In this document: one piece after another, positions 40,318-54,204 of the stretch
Layout of the letters: the number at the start of each line of letters is the position of its first letter
How positions within the stretch are numbered: position 1 is the first letter of the stretch
NCBI RefSeq assembly: GCF_000350225.1
Contig: NW_005178610.1
Span: 248,001-312,000 of the forward strand
Source of the DNA: Chondrus crispus
Taxonomy: Eukaryota; Rhodophyta; Florideophyceae; Gigartinales; Gigartinaceae
Length of the DNA: 64,000 bases
Direction: 5' to 3'
Notes under the pieces: model-generated
Told to the model about the DNA's origin: nothing
Seen by the model: the letters and a program-made list of their open reading frames with translations, nothing else
Databases searched by the model: none
Position numbers and translations under genes: made by a program

Positions 40318-40690
40318 AATTTCGAATCCCTTTTTCTGCAGGTTCGAAACTCATTTTGAGTTTCGAGTCCCTTTTTTGGTACTCGAAACTCAAAATGAGT
40401 TTCGAACCCCTTTTTTGGTACTCGAAACTCAAAATGAGAATACTGTGCATGTGAACAGTACAGTACCTGCCCCGCCCCTGAAGCGCCCCTGCGCATGATT
40501 CGAGGCCATTCTCATTTTGAGTTTTGAGTCCCTTTTTTCGGGGGTTCGAAACTCATGAGTTTCGAGTCCCTTTTTTTTGGTACTCGAAACTAATTATGAG
40601 TTTCAAGCCCCTTTTTTTTGGTACTCGAAACTCAAAATGAGTTTCGAGCCCCTTTTTTTGGTACTCGAAACTCATTATGAGATTTGCACC
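40318..40690. repeat. array of ~25-bp palindromes separated by T-runs (right)
   Basis: Same family as 36,925-37,500, in the same orientation: about six hairpins of the TTCGAAACTCAxxxTGAGTTTCGA type separated by ccccttttttttggta. It is also interrupted by gtacagtacctgccccgccc followed by a gcgcccctgcgcatgattcg block, which matches the left array at 37,129-37,165 and 37,385-37,405. Confidence 0.9.
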
Positions 40691-41395
40691 CCCCTTTTCA
40701 GGTTGCCAAACGCAACATAAACACACGCTACATGTGAACATTTCAGATCCTGCTGCGCCCCCAGAAAGGCCCTGCACGTGATGCAAGGACAGTATCAACT
40801 TGTGTGTTTGGCAGCCAATTGTTCGGGGCGCTAACGTCAATATGAGCATGCCATACCGACAGCTCGATTTGCACATGGTTTTCGCACAGCGAGCAGAACC
40901 ATTTTACTACTATGCGGCATGCTAGAAATAGGATTCCGCATTCATGAGCGTAGGTTCGAAATCTTTGGAACTGCTTTCCCCAAACGCGTCGCAGCGCATA
41001 GTCCATGCATTCAAAAGCGTAGGAAAGGGGATATATGATCTTGCATTCCAAATAAAGTTCACGCTATTTTTTCGTTTAAGATATCATTGCTTACTTCCAC
41101 TTAATAGAAACGACAGCATGGAGGCCTTTACATGCAAGGGCGGGGGCGTTTCGTTTCACTTGGGAAGCGAAACTCGGAGAGGGCCTGTCATCCTTCGTTT
41201 GGTGCTTGACAGCGGGATAGCCCCACAGCCTCGACAGACTCATACTGCGCCCTGTAGCAACTTGCGGGCTTTAGAACTGAGACTGGACGTGTAGCGAAAA
41301 AGGGGTTATGGAAGTGGGGACACTGAGTTGGCTCCACGCCTCGAGGCTTTCTTTTTCTGCCGAGGGCTCCCTTTCTTGAAGCGTATCGAAGGCCC
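40691..41395. other. no confident gene
   Basis: A plus-strand frame starts at an ATG (40,944-41,294, 116 codons) but carries no recognisable motif. The first part (40,692-40,790) repeats the block found at 36,839-36,912. Confidence 0.4.
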
Positions 41396-41517
41396 CAGCG
41401 GGCTCACCCGCTGTGGCTATAGCCCCGCCAAGGTCAGATTTCTCACCTGGCGATCGACCCCGTGAGGGGTCGACTCTGTCCTCTCGGCCTCGACGGACGC
41501 AGATCGCGCTATTTTTT
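41396..41517 (+). ncRNA. candidate structured RNA (four hairpins + T6)
   Basis: Four consecutive stems can be drawn. 41,396-41,413: CAGCGGG/CCCGCTG with loop CTCA, perfect. 41,426-41,452: CGCCAaGGT/ACCTGGCG with one bulge. 41,454-41,473: TCGACCCC/GGGGTCGA with a GTGA (GNRA) tetraloop, perfect. 41,476-41,502: CTGTCC/GGAcgCAG. A T6 run at 41,512-41,517 could end a Pol III transcript, and GATCGACCC (41,452-41,460) fits the B-box consensus. No known RNA family is recognised and no A box is convincing. Confidence 0.3.
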
Positions 41518-41666
41518 CTGTCTGCACATGTCGGTCAGACACAACTCGGAGGCTAAAAAATCAGTTGAAATGTCAGATCCCCGATTTGTCTGTCTAGAAA
41601 ACGAAACACAGAGCGACACATACCACACCCGTTCTTGACAACAGCAAGCGGTCAAGTGTGAAAGAA

Positions 41667-41736
41667 ACCAAAGCGCAAGAAAACAAAAGAGTGACGATTT
41701 CGAAAAAACCAACGCGCAAGAAAACAAAAGAGTGAC
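41667..41736 (+). repeat. ~40-bp direct repeat, two copies
   Basis: The string gcgcaagaaaacaaaagagt followed by gacg occurs twice (about 41,676 and 41,716). It is a small tandem duplication with no apparent function. Confidence 0.8.
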
Positions 41737-42002
41737 GTCCGTGAGAATGATGGTGGGCGCTCGATATAAAAAACTTCGGGTCCCTTTTTATATGGAACCT
41801 AAAAATCGAACTGTTCGCAGCAATACGAGAGGATTGTTCCGGTTTCGCGCGCTTTTATCCGTAAGTAAACGTTAACTGTCAAGCAAAGCGAGGAACAGTA
41901 AACCTATACTCGATATCATATCGTCGAATAAACAATCACATGTCACTCAGTTTATAATGACTGTATGACATGTCTCGTAAGCCATTAAAGGCCATACAGT
42001 AA

Positions 42003-42665
42003 AGGTTAACCTGGTTGCCGGTAAATGTTTACCCGGGAATGTTAAGGAGTGAACATTTACTCGCAACCATCAACTCGACACCGGGTAAATGTTAACCTGG
42101 TTGCGGGTAAATGTTTACCCGGGAATGTCACCGAGTAAACATTTACTCGCAACCATCAACTCGACACCGAGTAAATGTTAATCTGATTGCGAGTAAATGT
42201 TTACCCGGAAATGTCACCGAGTAAACATTTACTCGCAACCATCAACTCGACACCGAGTAAATGTTAATCTGATTGCGAGTAAATGTTTACCCGGAAATGT
42301 TACCGAGTAAACATTTACTCGCAACCATCAACTCGACACCGAGTAAATGTTAATCTACTTGCGAGTAAATGTTTACCCGGAAATGTCACCGAGTAAACAT
42401 TTACTCGCAACCATCAACTCGACACCGAGTAAATGTTAATCTGATTGCGAGTAAATGTTTACCCGGAAATGTCACCGAGTAAACATTTACTCGCAACCAT
42501 CAACTCGACACCGAGTAAATGTTAATCTGATTGCGAGTAAATGTTTACCCGGAAATGTCACCGAGTAAACATTTACTCGCAACCATCAACTCGACACCGA
42601 GTAAATGTTAATCTGCTTGCGAGTAAATGTTTACTCAGGAATTTTACCGAGTAAACATTTACTGT
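42003..42665. repeat. 86-bp satellite with a perfect 16-bp inverted repeat per unit
   Basis: Markers such as tcgacacc recur at 42,075, 42,161, 42,247, 42,333, 42,419, 42,505 and 42,591, exactly 86 bp apart, about 7.7 units in all. Each later unit holds GCGAGTAAATGTTTAC, about 16 bp, then its exact complement GTAAACATTTACTCGC, so every unit can form a 16-bp hairpin. The first two units are diverged (ggtaaatgtttacccggg) and the inner ones nearly identical, which shows ongoing homogenisation. Confidence 0.95.
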
Positions 42666-43354
42666 AAGCAGCGTTGTAACTGTAATTTGTCCTTTGTTTT
42701 AATTTAACGTCTCTTTACTTACAGCATCGGTGTATGCCGTTTGTTTAACTTAATGTGTACCTTATCATATACCTTACATCTTTATTTACAACAGAGCTAA
42801 GACCCCTCCTCATCTGCCTGCCACACAGTTCATTAGTACCTCAACCCCCTATCGTAGTACCTCACTGGGCCACACCGCAATACTGTACATTTCTGTAATG
42901 GATCGGACACCGCGGTTACTGTCGGCCGAGCGTATCTGCGTACAGTACAAAGTGGCGCGCACGAATTCTTGAATGGGCAGCAGGCCCGACTTTCCCATGT
43001 CCTGCATCCAATCGTTGGAACGATTCCATGATACAGTATGCCATGCGCTTTGTCTCGACAGCCCTAGATAGACACTAGAGCCTTGCATTTTGCATGGAGG
43101 CAGGCAGCGAGGGTGGGTGCTGCGTTGTCAGCCATGTTCCAATAAGCTAGGAGATCGTGGAGATTGTGAAGGCGTGTACAGTAGCACTATACAGTAGCAT
43201 GGTCGTGAGGGGCTCCAGCAACGAGAACGTGGAGTAGGCAACATCATTATGTCATGGTTGCCTGTTCTGTTCTCTTCGTCGCGTGTCATGGGCAGTTAAC
43301 ACCCTGTTTCAAAGCCGTGCCTTTGCTACAGATTAATAGTCATACAATTCTCAG
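42666..43354. other. no supportable gene
   Basis: 3' flank of the HRD3/SEL1L gene. Several gtacagta-type motifs occur (about 42,940, 43,175, 43,190). A minus frame of 79 codons (42,849-43,088) has no motif. Confidence 0.45.
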
Positions 43355-45562
43355 TCAATGCACCCCCATCACCACATGGCTCACCATCCCCACCCGACCG
43401 CTATCCCCGTTTTGCCGCGCTAATCTCTTACTTCGTACTAGCAACACTGTCACAAGGATTGCTAGCAACCCGCCCACCAGCGCCAGGTCGTCACCAACTG
43501 TCGTCCTGTCTTTCACGGCTCGAGAAGCTGATAACTTTCCGCTCCCGTCTTCTGAAGTGCCACTCTCGTCCCCTGAAATACTCGTTTCTTCATTTTGTCG
43601 GGGAGCTGTCTTATCCCATACCTTCGTCCACCATTCCCATAAATCACCCAGCCACCATTGCAATCTCAAACCCACGATTGCCACATTTCCAGCAACAACA
43701 GAGCCGGAGTCTTTTTTCGTCACCATAAATAGTGCATCCATCGCCTTTTCACGATCCATTTGCACACCTTCCCCCCTTGCATGCATCATACCAACCGAGA
43801 ACATTCCCTCGGCATTGCCCATGTTCGCCGAGTTATTGTACGACCTGAACGCGCCCCAGAAATCGTTGTTCTCAAGGTATGACACATCCCCTGCCCGGAT
43901 GTGCGAATGCGTATGCCCTTGCAATCCGCTCATCTCGTACAGCTCCCGCATCTCCGCGATCATCCGTTCCCTGCTCCAATGCGATAGTTCTGCCATATCT
44001 CCCTCCTTCGACATCTCCAAGATCATTGCTGCATTGTGCTGACCAAGTTCAATACCTGCATGGGCAGCTTGCGAGTGTCTGTAGAGGGACCCAAACATAT
44101 CCTTCCGATCAAACGCACTGTGAGCCAGATCGAACAGAGTATTCCACTCGCCCGCCTCTGCAACTTCTTTGAAAAGTCTCAATGCCTCTCTGCCGTTCCC
44201 TTCACTTCCAGGGGCTGCCCGTCTATCAAACAAAAGCACACCCAAATAAAACTTGCTCTGTATGTTCCCGAGCTTGGCTGACGCCTGAAAGTGCTTCATC
44301 GCCTTTTCTGCGTTCTTGTCCCGTCCCTGCCCATGGTCAAACATCAACCCTAGCTCAAATGAAGCCTTCGCGTGATCGCGCTCCGCCGCCAACTCAAAAT
44401 GCATGGCTGCCTTGGATAAGTCCTTCTTCATTCCACCCAACCCATGCAGAAAAATCATCCCAAGTGCATAGTGCCCATTACGGTCTTCGCGTGCTGCAGA
44501 GTGCCGGAAATGCGTCATGGCCGCAGTATAATTACCTTCACGTAGCGCAAGGTGCCCCATCAGCCCATGAGCCTCCCCATGACCAGCAGCAGCAGCTTGG
44601 CGCAAACGCTCCCTCGCTTGCTGATGATCTGCCCTCATTCCGAGACCGCCGGTTAAAAGCAAGCTGCCAAGTAGCGTCATAGAATTCGTATCTCCAGTTT
44701 CGGCGAGATGTCTGTGATAGTGATAGACCTCGTGGTCGTCCCCAGTCGGCTCAGGAGGCCCTTCCTTAAACATCCCCTCCTTGAACCTCGTTCTCCCCAC
44801 GCTCATCAATGATGATGCCAACGGAATCTCACCGTACTGGAAGTTTTGCGGCGTCGGCCAATACCTTCCATCAAACGCAATCGCGCGAGCAGCCTGCTTG
44901 TAGTAACGAGCCGCCGTTTCGTAATCTCTTCTCAGCCCAATGGCGTGCATATACCTGAACCCCAGCGCAGAGTTGGCATATACGTTTCCAGTCTCAGCCG
45001 CAATGGTCCAATACAGCAGTGCCTGATCCAAGCCTTTGCGCACGCCGTGTCTCTCAGCAAGGCCTGAGGCGTGCAAAAAGCCGAGCATTGCCAGAGCATC
45101 TGGTTGCCCAACTTGTGCTGCACGGCGCAGTGAAGCGACACCCGCGGCGACATCGCGCTTCAAATGGGTATCCCCTGCCATGAGTAATGCACCTATTGTT
45201 GCGGCGGCACCAGAATGACCGAGAATTGAAGCGAGACGGAAGCGACGGACCGCGCTGTTGTAGTCGCTGTGATGCGCGATGAGACTCTCGGCAGAGGAGA
45301 CAATTCCATTCAGAAGTGTTTCCTCTTTTTCCTTATCATACTCATCCAGTTCTTCCGCAACTTCTGGTTCAGGGGAGAAAGGGGTGACGGGTTCGAGAAG
45401 CGTGAATCCATAGGCGTGAAGGGAAGAAACAGCTTGAGGGGGAAGAGTGGAAGAGCGCACATGTCGATCAGGAGGGTGTGTCGGAACCTCTGCGACGACA
45501 GAGGACATTGCAACGATTGTGAAGCAAAGGCCTGTCACGAGCAGGTGAAGCTTCATCATCAT
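43355..45562 (-). CDS. SEL1L: HRD3/SEL1L-like ERAD adaptor (Sel1 repeats)
   Basis: The start is the first of three Met codons at 45,562, which gives a clear signal peptide (MMMKLHLLVTGLCFTIVAMS). The 735-residue product has about eleven Sel1/TPR-like repeats, for example GQPDALAMLGFLHASGLAE, RNGHYALGMIFLHGLGGM, DHAKASFELGLMFDHGQG and GNAEGMFSVGMMHARGEG. One hydrophobic segment sits near the C-terminus (LALVGGLLAILVTVLLVRS), followed by a basic tail. Signal peptide, lumenal Sel1 array and single C-terminal anchor are the layout of Hrd3/SEL1L, the partner of the Hrd1 ubiquitin ligase that receives misfolded (often glycosylated) proteins in the ER. It is head to head with ALG8 across 506 bp. The assignment over other Sel1 proteins is well supported by topology. 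Confidence 0.85.
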   Translation of the reverse strand: MMMKLHLLVTGLCFTIVAMSSVVAEVPTHPPDRHVRSSTLPPQAVSSLHAYGFTLLEPVTPFSPEPEVAEELDEYDKEKEETLLNGIVSSAESLIAHHSDYNSAVRRFRLASILGHSGAAATIGALLMAGDTHLKRDVAAGVASLRRAAQVGQPDALAMLGFLHASGLAERHGVRKGLDQALLYWTIAAETGNVYANSALGFRYMHAIGLRRDYETAARYYKQAARAIAFDGRYWPTPQNFQYGEIPLASSLMSVGRTRFKEGMFKEGPPEPTGDDHEVYHYHRHLAETGDTNSMTLLGSLLLTGGLGMRADHQQARERLRQAAAAGHGEAHGLMGHLALREGNYTAAMTHFRHSAAREDRNGHYALGMIFLHGLGGMKKDLSKAAMHFELAAERDHAKASFELGLMFDHGQGRDKNAEKAMKHFQASAKLGNIQSKFYLGVLLFDRRAAPGSEGNGREALRLFKEVAEAGEWNTLFDLAHSAFDRKDMFGSLYRHSQAAHAGIELGQHNAAMILEMSKEGDMAELSHWSRERMIAEMRELYEMSGLQGHTHSHIRAGDVSYLENNDFWGAFRSYNNSANMGNAEGMFSVGMMHARGEGVQMDREKAMDALFMVTKKDSGSVVAGNVAIVGLRLQWWLGDLWEWWTKVWDKTAPRQNEETSISGDESGTSEDGSGKLSASRAVKDRTTVGDDLALVGGLLAILVTVLLVRSKRLARQNGDSGRVGMVSHVVMGVH

Positions 45563-46068
45563 GCCAAGCGCTAGCCAGAACCACGCTGTTCGGTAGAGGT
45601 GTCCTGCGCAAGGTTCTGTTCGGTGTGGTCGAAGTTGAGCGCCGAAGGGCAATATGAAACGAAACGTTGGGACGAAGAGGGAATGAAAATCGAGACGGTG
45701 TGAGGCGCAGGGAGAGGGTTTGAGTTTTTATGGCTGATGCACTCGTGCAGTGGACTAAATGTACAGTACATCACAAAAAAAAAACTGTAATGTATTACTC
45801 GTTTTTATATCGGAAAATACATATTATTTACAGAAAGTGTCGGTCTCAGTCATTTTCACGGCATAACTCATGAACCGCAACTCCCAAACAAGGCCTCTTC
45901 TTTGTTGTTCGGCTGCATTGAGTCAACATTGTCTCATCCCCCCAAAGAGATCTACTCGTTATCGATTTGCGACAATCCCTTAACGCCTTCCCGGTGCGTA
46001 GAAGGAATGACCAACGTGCAAGCGCTAGAAGGCCTGAGCTGTGCCGGTCAGGGATTGTCTCCGCCCGC
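45563..46068. promoter_or_regulatory. shared divergent promoter region, SEL1L / ALG8
   Basis: The 506 bp between the two start codons must hold both promoters. It contains a gtacagtacat palindrome-like motif at 45,761, an A-run and AT-rich tract (45,775-45,840) in the middle, and a minus-sense ataaaaac near 45,727. I found no clear unfolded-protein-response element. Confidence 0.6.
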
Positions 46069-47694
46069 ATGTGCGACCCAGACGCCCCGATGTCTGAATT
46101 GATTGTGCCATCATCGCCTGGCGACGTCACAAAGCATGCGCTCTCCCGGACTCCTATCGCAGTAGTGTCTATCCCGAGTCCCGAATCCTCGTCCCTTCCC
46201 ATCGCCCTCCTTCTTTTCTCTCTCTCCCTCAAACTTCTTCTGTTTCCTGCCCACTTCAGCACTGATTTCGAGGTCCACCGCCATTGGAAGGCCCTCACCC
46301 ACACCCTTCCCCTTTCGCAGTGGTATGTCGACACCTCTTCAAAATGGACTCTCGATTATCCCCCGCTTTTCGCGTATTTCGAATACGTTCAGTCCTGCAT
46401 CGCTGCCTTTTTCCATCCTCCTTTAGTCGATCTTGACAATCACAACTACGCAACCAAGCCTGTCGTGTCTTTTATGCGCTCATCGGTGCTCGTACCAGAA
46501 GTGCTCTTATTTATCTCAACAAAACTTCTGGTCTCTTCCGTAGCAACTGAAAAGGCACGCCACAAAGGAGGACTCGCAAAGGCCGTCGGACTCGTTCTTC
46601 TTGCGCCAGGCCTAACGCTGGTCGATAACATTCATTTTCAGTACAATAGCCTCCCTATTGCCGTCTTAATGCTGTCTCTTGCTTTCTTCTATTCGGGCAG
46701 ACTATCTAGCGGTGCAATAGCTTTCGTTGCAGCACTTAATATCAAACACACTTTGCTCCCTACCGCCCCAGTAGTCGCCATATACATTCTCGCCGCTATT
46801 CACAAGACGTCTCCAAAAGCATCCGACTGCGTCATTCGCCTGTTCACGATTGCCCTGGCAACGATTTTAACTCTGACTGCGCTGTGGGCACCGCTTTACT
46901 TTGCAGGCGGAACAGACCTACTTGCACAGGTCATGTCACGCCTGTTTCCCTTCGATCGCGGCTTGTTACATGCATATTGGGCGCCAAACTTCTGGGCCCT
47001 CTACGCCACAGCCGACAAGCTGCTGGTCTCGTTTGGGCTTTCGCTGCGCACAGTGGACGTAGACCCGACCACAGGGCACATCGGCGGTCGGACGCCGTTT
47101 GCCGTGTTGTGGAACCCAACACCTATGATTTGTGCGACAGCGTTGCTTGCTTCGTTAATTCCCGCGCTTCTCCACTTATCAAGAAGGCCAGATCAGCTTC
47201 TTCTGGCGACCGCCCACGCAACGCTCGCCGCTTTCTCTATTGGATGGCACGTTCATGAGAAAGCTGTCCTCGTCCCGCTTCTTCCGCTAGCAGCGTTGGC
47301 AGGTATCACTGACAACACCGCAGTGAAGGAAGCATTTCTATGGCTTTCACTAGGCGGCCAGTTTGCGCTCTTTCCCCTTGTACAGGAAAAAGGCGAGAGT
47401 ATGTTTAAGATCGCGCACTTCATTGCCTACCACGTTTCTGCTATGCAGACTTTGATGACTGATAAATGGTCGTTGAGGCATTCGATGCTTTCGCTCTACG
47501 CAGCCGGAACTATACTGTTGGAACTTTATGCAGGGTTTGGCGGGGTGCATAGAGCTCTATTCGGCGAGCGATTGCAGTTTCTGCCGCTTCTACTGGTGTC
47601 TGTCTATGGTGCGATTGGCGTTCTGGTTGCCTTTTTTATGATCACATTGCTCACTTACGGTATGGCCGACGGGCGAAACGCTAGTTCGAATTAG
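46069..47694 (+). CDS. ALG8: ALG8 alpha-1,3-glucosyltransferase
   Basis: ALG8 adds the second glucose to the dolichol-linked oligosaccharide in the ER membrane before N-glycosylation. The 541-residue frame starts at the first ATG (46,069; a second Met lies at 46,090). Diagnostic segments of the ALG6/ALG8 family are present: HFSTDFEVHRHWKALTHTLP, SKWTLDYPPLFAYFEY, then RLFPFDRGLLHAYWAPNFWA and GWHVHEKAVLVPLLPLAAL. The HAYWAPNFWALY and STDFEVHR wording fits ALG8 rather than ALG6. About ten to twelve hydrophobic helices follow the catalytic lumenal loop. Length matches the family. No intron is needed. The Asp in STDFEVH is the expected catalytic-loop residue. Confidence 0.93.
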   Translation: MCDPDAPMSELIVPSSPGDVTKHALSRTPIAVVSIPSPESSSLPIALLLFSLSLKLLLFPAHFSTDFEVHRHWKALTHTLPLSQWYVDTSSKWTLDYPPLFAYFEYVQSCIAAFFHPPLVDLDNHNYATKPVVSFMRSSVLVPEVLLFISTKLLVSSVATEKARHKGGLAKAVGLVLLAPGLTLVDNIHFQYNSLPIAVLMLSLAFFYSGRLSSGAIAFVAALNIKHTLLPTAPVVAIYILAAIHKTSPKASDCVIRLFTIALATILTLTALWAPLYFAGGTDLLAQVMSRLFPFDRGLLHAYWAPNFWALYATADKLLVSFGLSLRTVDVDPTTGHIGGRTPFAVLWNPTPMICATALLASLIPALLHLSRRPDQLLLATAHATLAAFSIGWHVHEKAVLVPLLPLAALAGITDNTAVKEAFLWLSLGGQFALFPLVQEKGESMFKIAHFIAYHVSAMQTLMTDKWSLRHSMLSLYAAGTILLELYAGFGGVHRALFGERLQFLPLLLVSVYGAIGVLVAFFMITLLTYGMADGRNASSN

Positions 47695-48136
47695 GATAAG
47701 AAATAAAAATCGTGAGCCAATGTGCTTCCTGCTTCTGGTGATGCCGAGAAAACACGAGCGCATTCCGTTCCCCTGAGAATGCTTCTGCCTTGCGCATGGC
47801 CATGTTTAAGAGAGACTGTGACTTCTTATGGAAGGAATTGCCACAAGCCTTTTTTTCTGTATAGAACGGAATGGTTTACTTCTGGCCAGAGAGACATGTT
47901 CTGCATTTTGTCGCGTTACGTGATCTCTGCATGAGGAAAGCGCCTATGCCACACCTGAGCGCAGACTGGCAGTGGTTCTTATTATCGTATTATCTTGTGG
48001 CCGGTGCTTCCGTGCTCCAGTAGTCTCAGTTTCTACTAAAACTTGCATCAAAGTTGCTTTCGAAGGCTTCAGATTTGCCACCTTCGCTTTTGCTCTTGCT
48101 AGCCCCCATAACCGAATGTATTGATTGACAATGACG
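47695..48136. other. intergenic, convergent 3' ends
   Basis: Between the ALG8 and COA5 stop codons. An aataaaaatcg stretch at about 47,701 may be the ALG8 polyadenylation signal. No gene is seen. Confidence 0.5.
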
Positions 48137-48361
48137 TTAGTACCCAGGGGCGCCGCGTATGCGACGCCTCATATCAAGCTGAGCTTTTCTGCATTGTGAG
48201 TACGCCACCCGAATTGCTTTGCAAGAATCCTCCACACCTTCAGCATCAGGCTGCACGCAATCCTTGAGAGCTTTTTTCTTGTCGGGATGCTCGATGACGC
48301 ATCTCGAATCGCTCAAACAACGGACCAGCTCATCGAACAGACCCTTGCAGGACTTCGACAT
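48137..48361 (-). CDS. COA5: COA5/PET191 cytochrome c oxidase assembly factor
   Basis: A small 74-residue protein from the ATG at 48,361 (upstream codons in the frame are not ATG-initiated). It has the twin CX9C arrangement of PET191/COA5: CKGLFDELVRC, a middle Cys in SRCVIEHPDKKKALKDC, then CKAIRVAYSQC, and ends in RRRIRGAPGY, matching the family's R-x-RFRGRKGY tail. Such proteins are oxidised in the mitochondrial intermembrane space by Mia40 and are needed to build complex IV. Length and cysteine spacing agree with yeast and human members. It is head to head with the mitochondrial bL28 gene. Confidence 0.9.
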   Translation of the reverse strand: MSKSCKGLFDELVRCLSDSRCVIEHPDKKKALKDCVQPDAEGVEDSCKAIRVAYSQCRKAQLDMRRRIRGAPGY

Positions 48362-48864
48362 CGTCGAGAGATCGAGGGCTGTCTGCAAAGGACACTGCCG
48401 TTTGCTGAAGAGGATGGCAGCGTGGGTACTGGGGGACGTTTTCAGCGGCAGCAAATGGGCAGACGCGAGGGCACTCCGCAAACTTTGGGACTAGTTTTTC
48501 TACGAAGGGACAACTCGGGCACGTGGAGCAGGAAGTGATGGCCAGCTCCCGATGCCCTTATCCGATGGTTGTATGCAACAAATTTCAAAAAAAAATTGTT
48601 ATGAACACTTTGTGATTCTCCGTGTGTGCTCGAACAATTCCGGGAGCAGGACAGCTCCTCTGCGTGAAATCCCAACAACATCTCTTTGTGTTGATCTCAA
48701 GAATATCTGAACAACATTCAAGCCACTTCACCCCCTTCCAAGGGAAGCGTTCAATACTTCTTGGAAATATCACCCATCACGAAGCCACACGCACTAACCC
48801 TAACAAGCCCAGTTTTATCGACAAGGCCCCTGTCCTCAGTTCGTTGATCGCAAAGGCTTAGACA
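48362..48864. promoter_or_regulatory. shared divergent promoter region, COA5 / bL28m
   Basis: 503 bp separate the two start codons. Nothing like a TATA box at the usual distance is clear on the plus side. An A-run lies near 48,586-48,595. Two mitochondrial genes sharing one promoter region may be co-expressed. Confidence 0.5.
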
Positions 48865-49344
48865 ATGCCGCGCTTCAACCGTTCATATAGGGGCTTATTC
48901 GCCAACCGCATGATACAGTTTGGGAATAAGATCTCGTTTGCCGAAAACAAGACGAGACGAACATGGAAGCCCAACGTGCAGGTCAAGTCGATGTTTAGCG
49001 AGACGCTCGGAAGGATGCTCAAGTTCCGCATGACGACGCGTGCAATGCGAAACATTCGCAAGGCTGGCGGGATCGAGGAATACTTGCTGAAGACAAAGGA
49101 AAGCGAGATCAAGTACCCACGAGCATTGAAGATTAAGCAGGAGATAATTGAAGCGCGAGCAGCTGCAGCGGCTGGCGGGACCGCGGCTCAGAGTGAAAAA
49201 GCAGCTGCAAGTGCCAGTAGAATGCGAAGTGGCCAGCAGAATGCTGCTTCTTCATCACAAACTAGAGTTGTTCCGTCCCCATTTGGTGGATCTGTGCCAG
49301 CCAAAGCAGGATATGTTGGGTTGCAGGAAGCTCTCTGGCTTTAG
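48865..49344 (+). CDS. mitochondrial ribosomal protein bL28
   Basis: A 159-residue basic protein from an ATG. The first 75 residues match the bL28 family: RGLFANRMIQFGNKISFAEN, KTRRTWKPNVQVKSMFSETL, KFRMTTRAMRNIRKAGGIEE and YLL. The KTRRxWxPNVQ and TTRA(M/L)R.I.K.GG..EYLL wording is typical of mitochondrial/alpha-proteobacterial L28. The C-terminal 60 residues are Ala/Ser-rich and probably disordered, an extension beyond bacterial L28. It belongs to the large mitoribosomal subunit. There is no separate presequence in front of the core, as in several mitochondrial L28 proteins. Neighbouring divergent gene: COA5. Confidence 0.85.
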   Translation: MPRFNRSYRGLFANRMIQFGNKISFAENKTRRTWKPNVQVKSMFSETLGRMLKFRMTTRAMRNIRKAGGIEEYLLKTKESEIKYPRALKIKQEIIEARAAAAAGGTAAQSEKAAASASRMRSGQQNAASSSQTRVVPSPFGGSVPAKAGYVGLQEALWL

Positions 49345-49709
49345 GATGCACGCGGCTCAGCATAGTCAATACTTCACAGTTCATATCTAACATCAATAAA
49401 CTGTAGTGTACACTATCAAACAGCAGAGATACAGTTGTTTCGCCGCAAACTTAGAAGAGTAGAGGTAGTTCAAACCTCCGGCCACATTCTCGAAAGTGAT
49501 CAACGATCTGGCGAGAGGGCCAAACAATGACGTGACCCTATAACTCGGATGAACTTACGCTATCTGGAATCAATTCAATTTTTAGGGCAACACATGCTCA
49601 TATTAAGAAAGGAGCGTTTATTTCACGGAGACTTCGGCTAAATGAGCACGAATGCAAATCTAACCAGCCCACCTAGTCCTCACTGTGTTCGAACCAGCAC
49701 CTACTACTC
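49345..49709. other. intergenic, convergent 3' ends
   Basis: 3' flanks of bL28m and polyubiquitin. The sequence catcaataaactg (49,392) is a probable polyadenylation signal of bL28m. Nothing else is seen. Confidence 0.55.

Positions 49710-54204
<4,495 letters not shown>

Noticed and set aside
40944..41294. 116-codon plus-strand ORF
   Set aside because: No motif, starts inside a region related to the hairpin-array flank; insufficient support.
41396..41517. U2, U6, SRP or tRNA identity for the hairpin region
   Set aside because: Only isolated matches (for example ctcggcct); the diagnostic blocks of each family are missing. Left as an unknown candidate.
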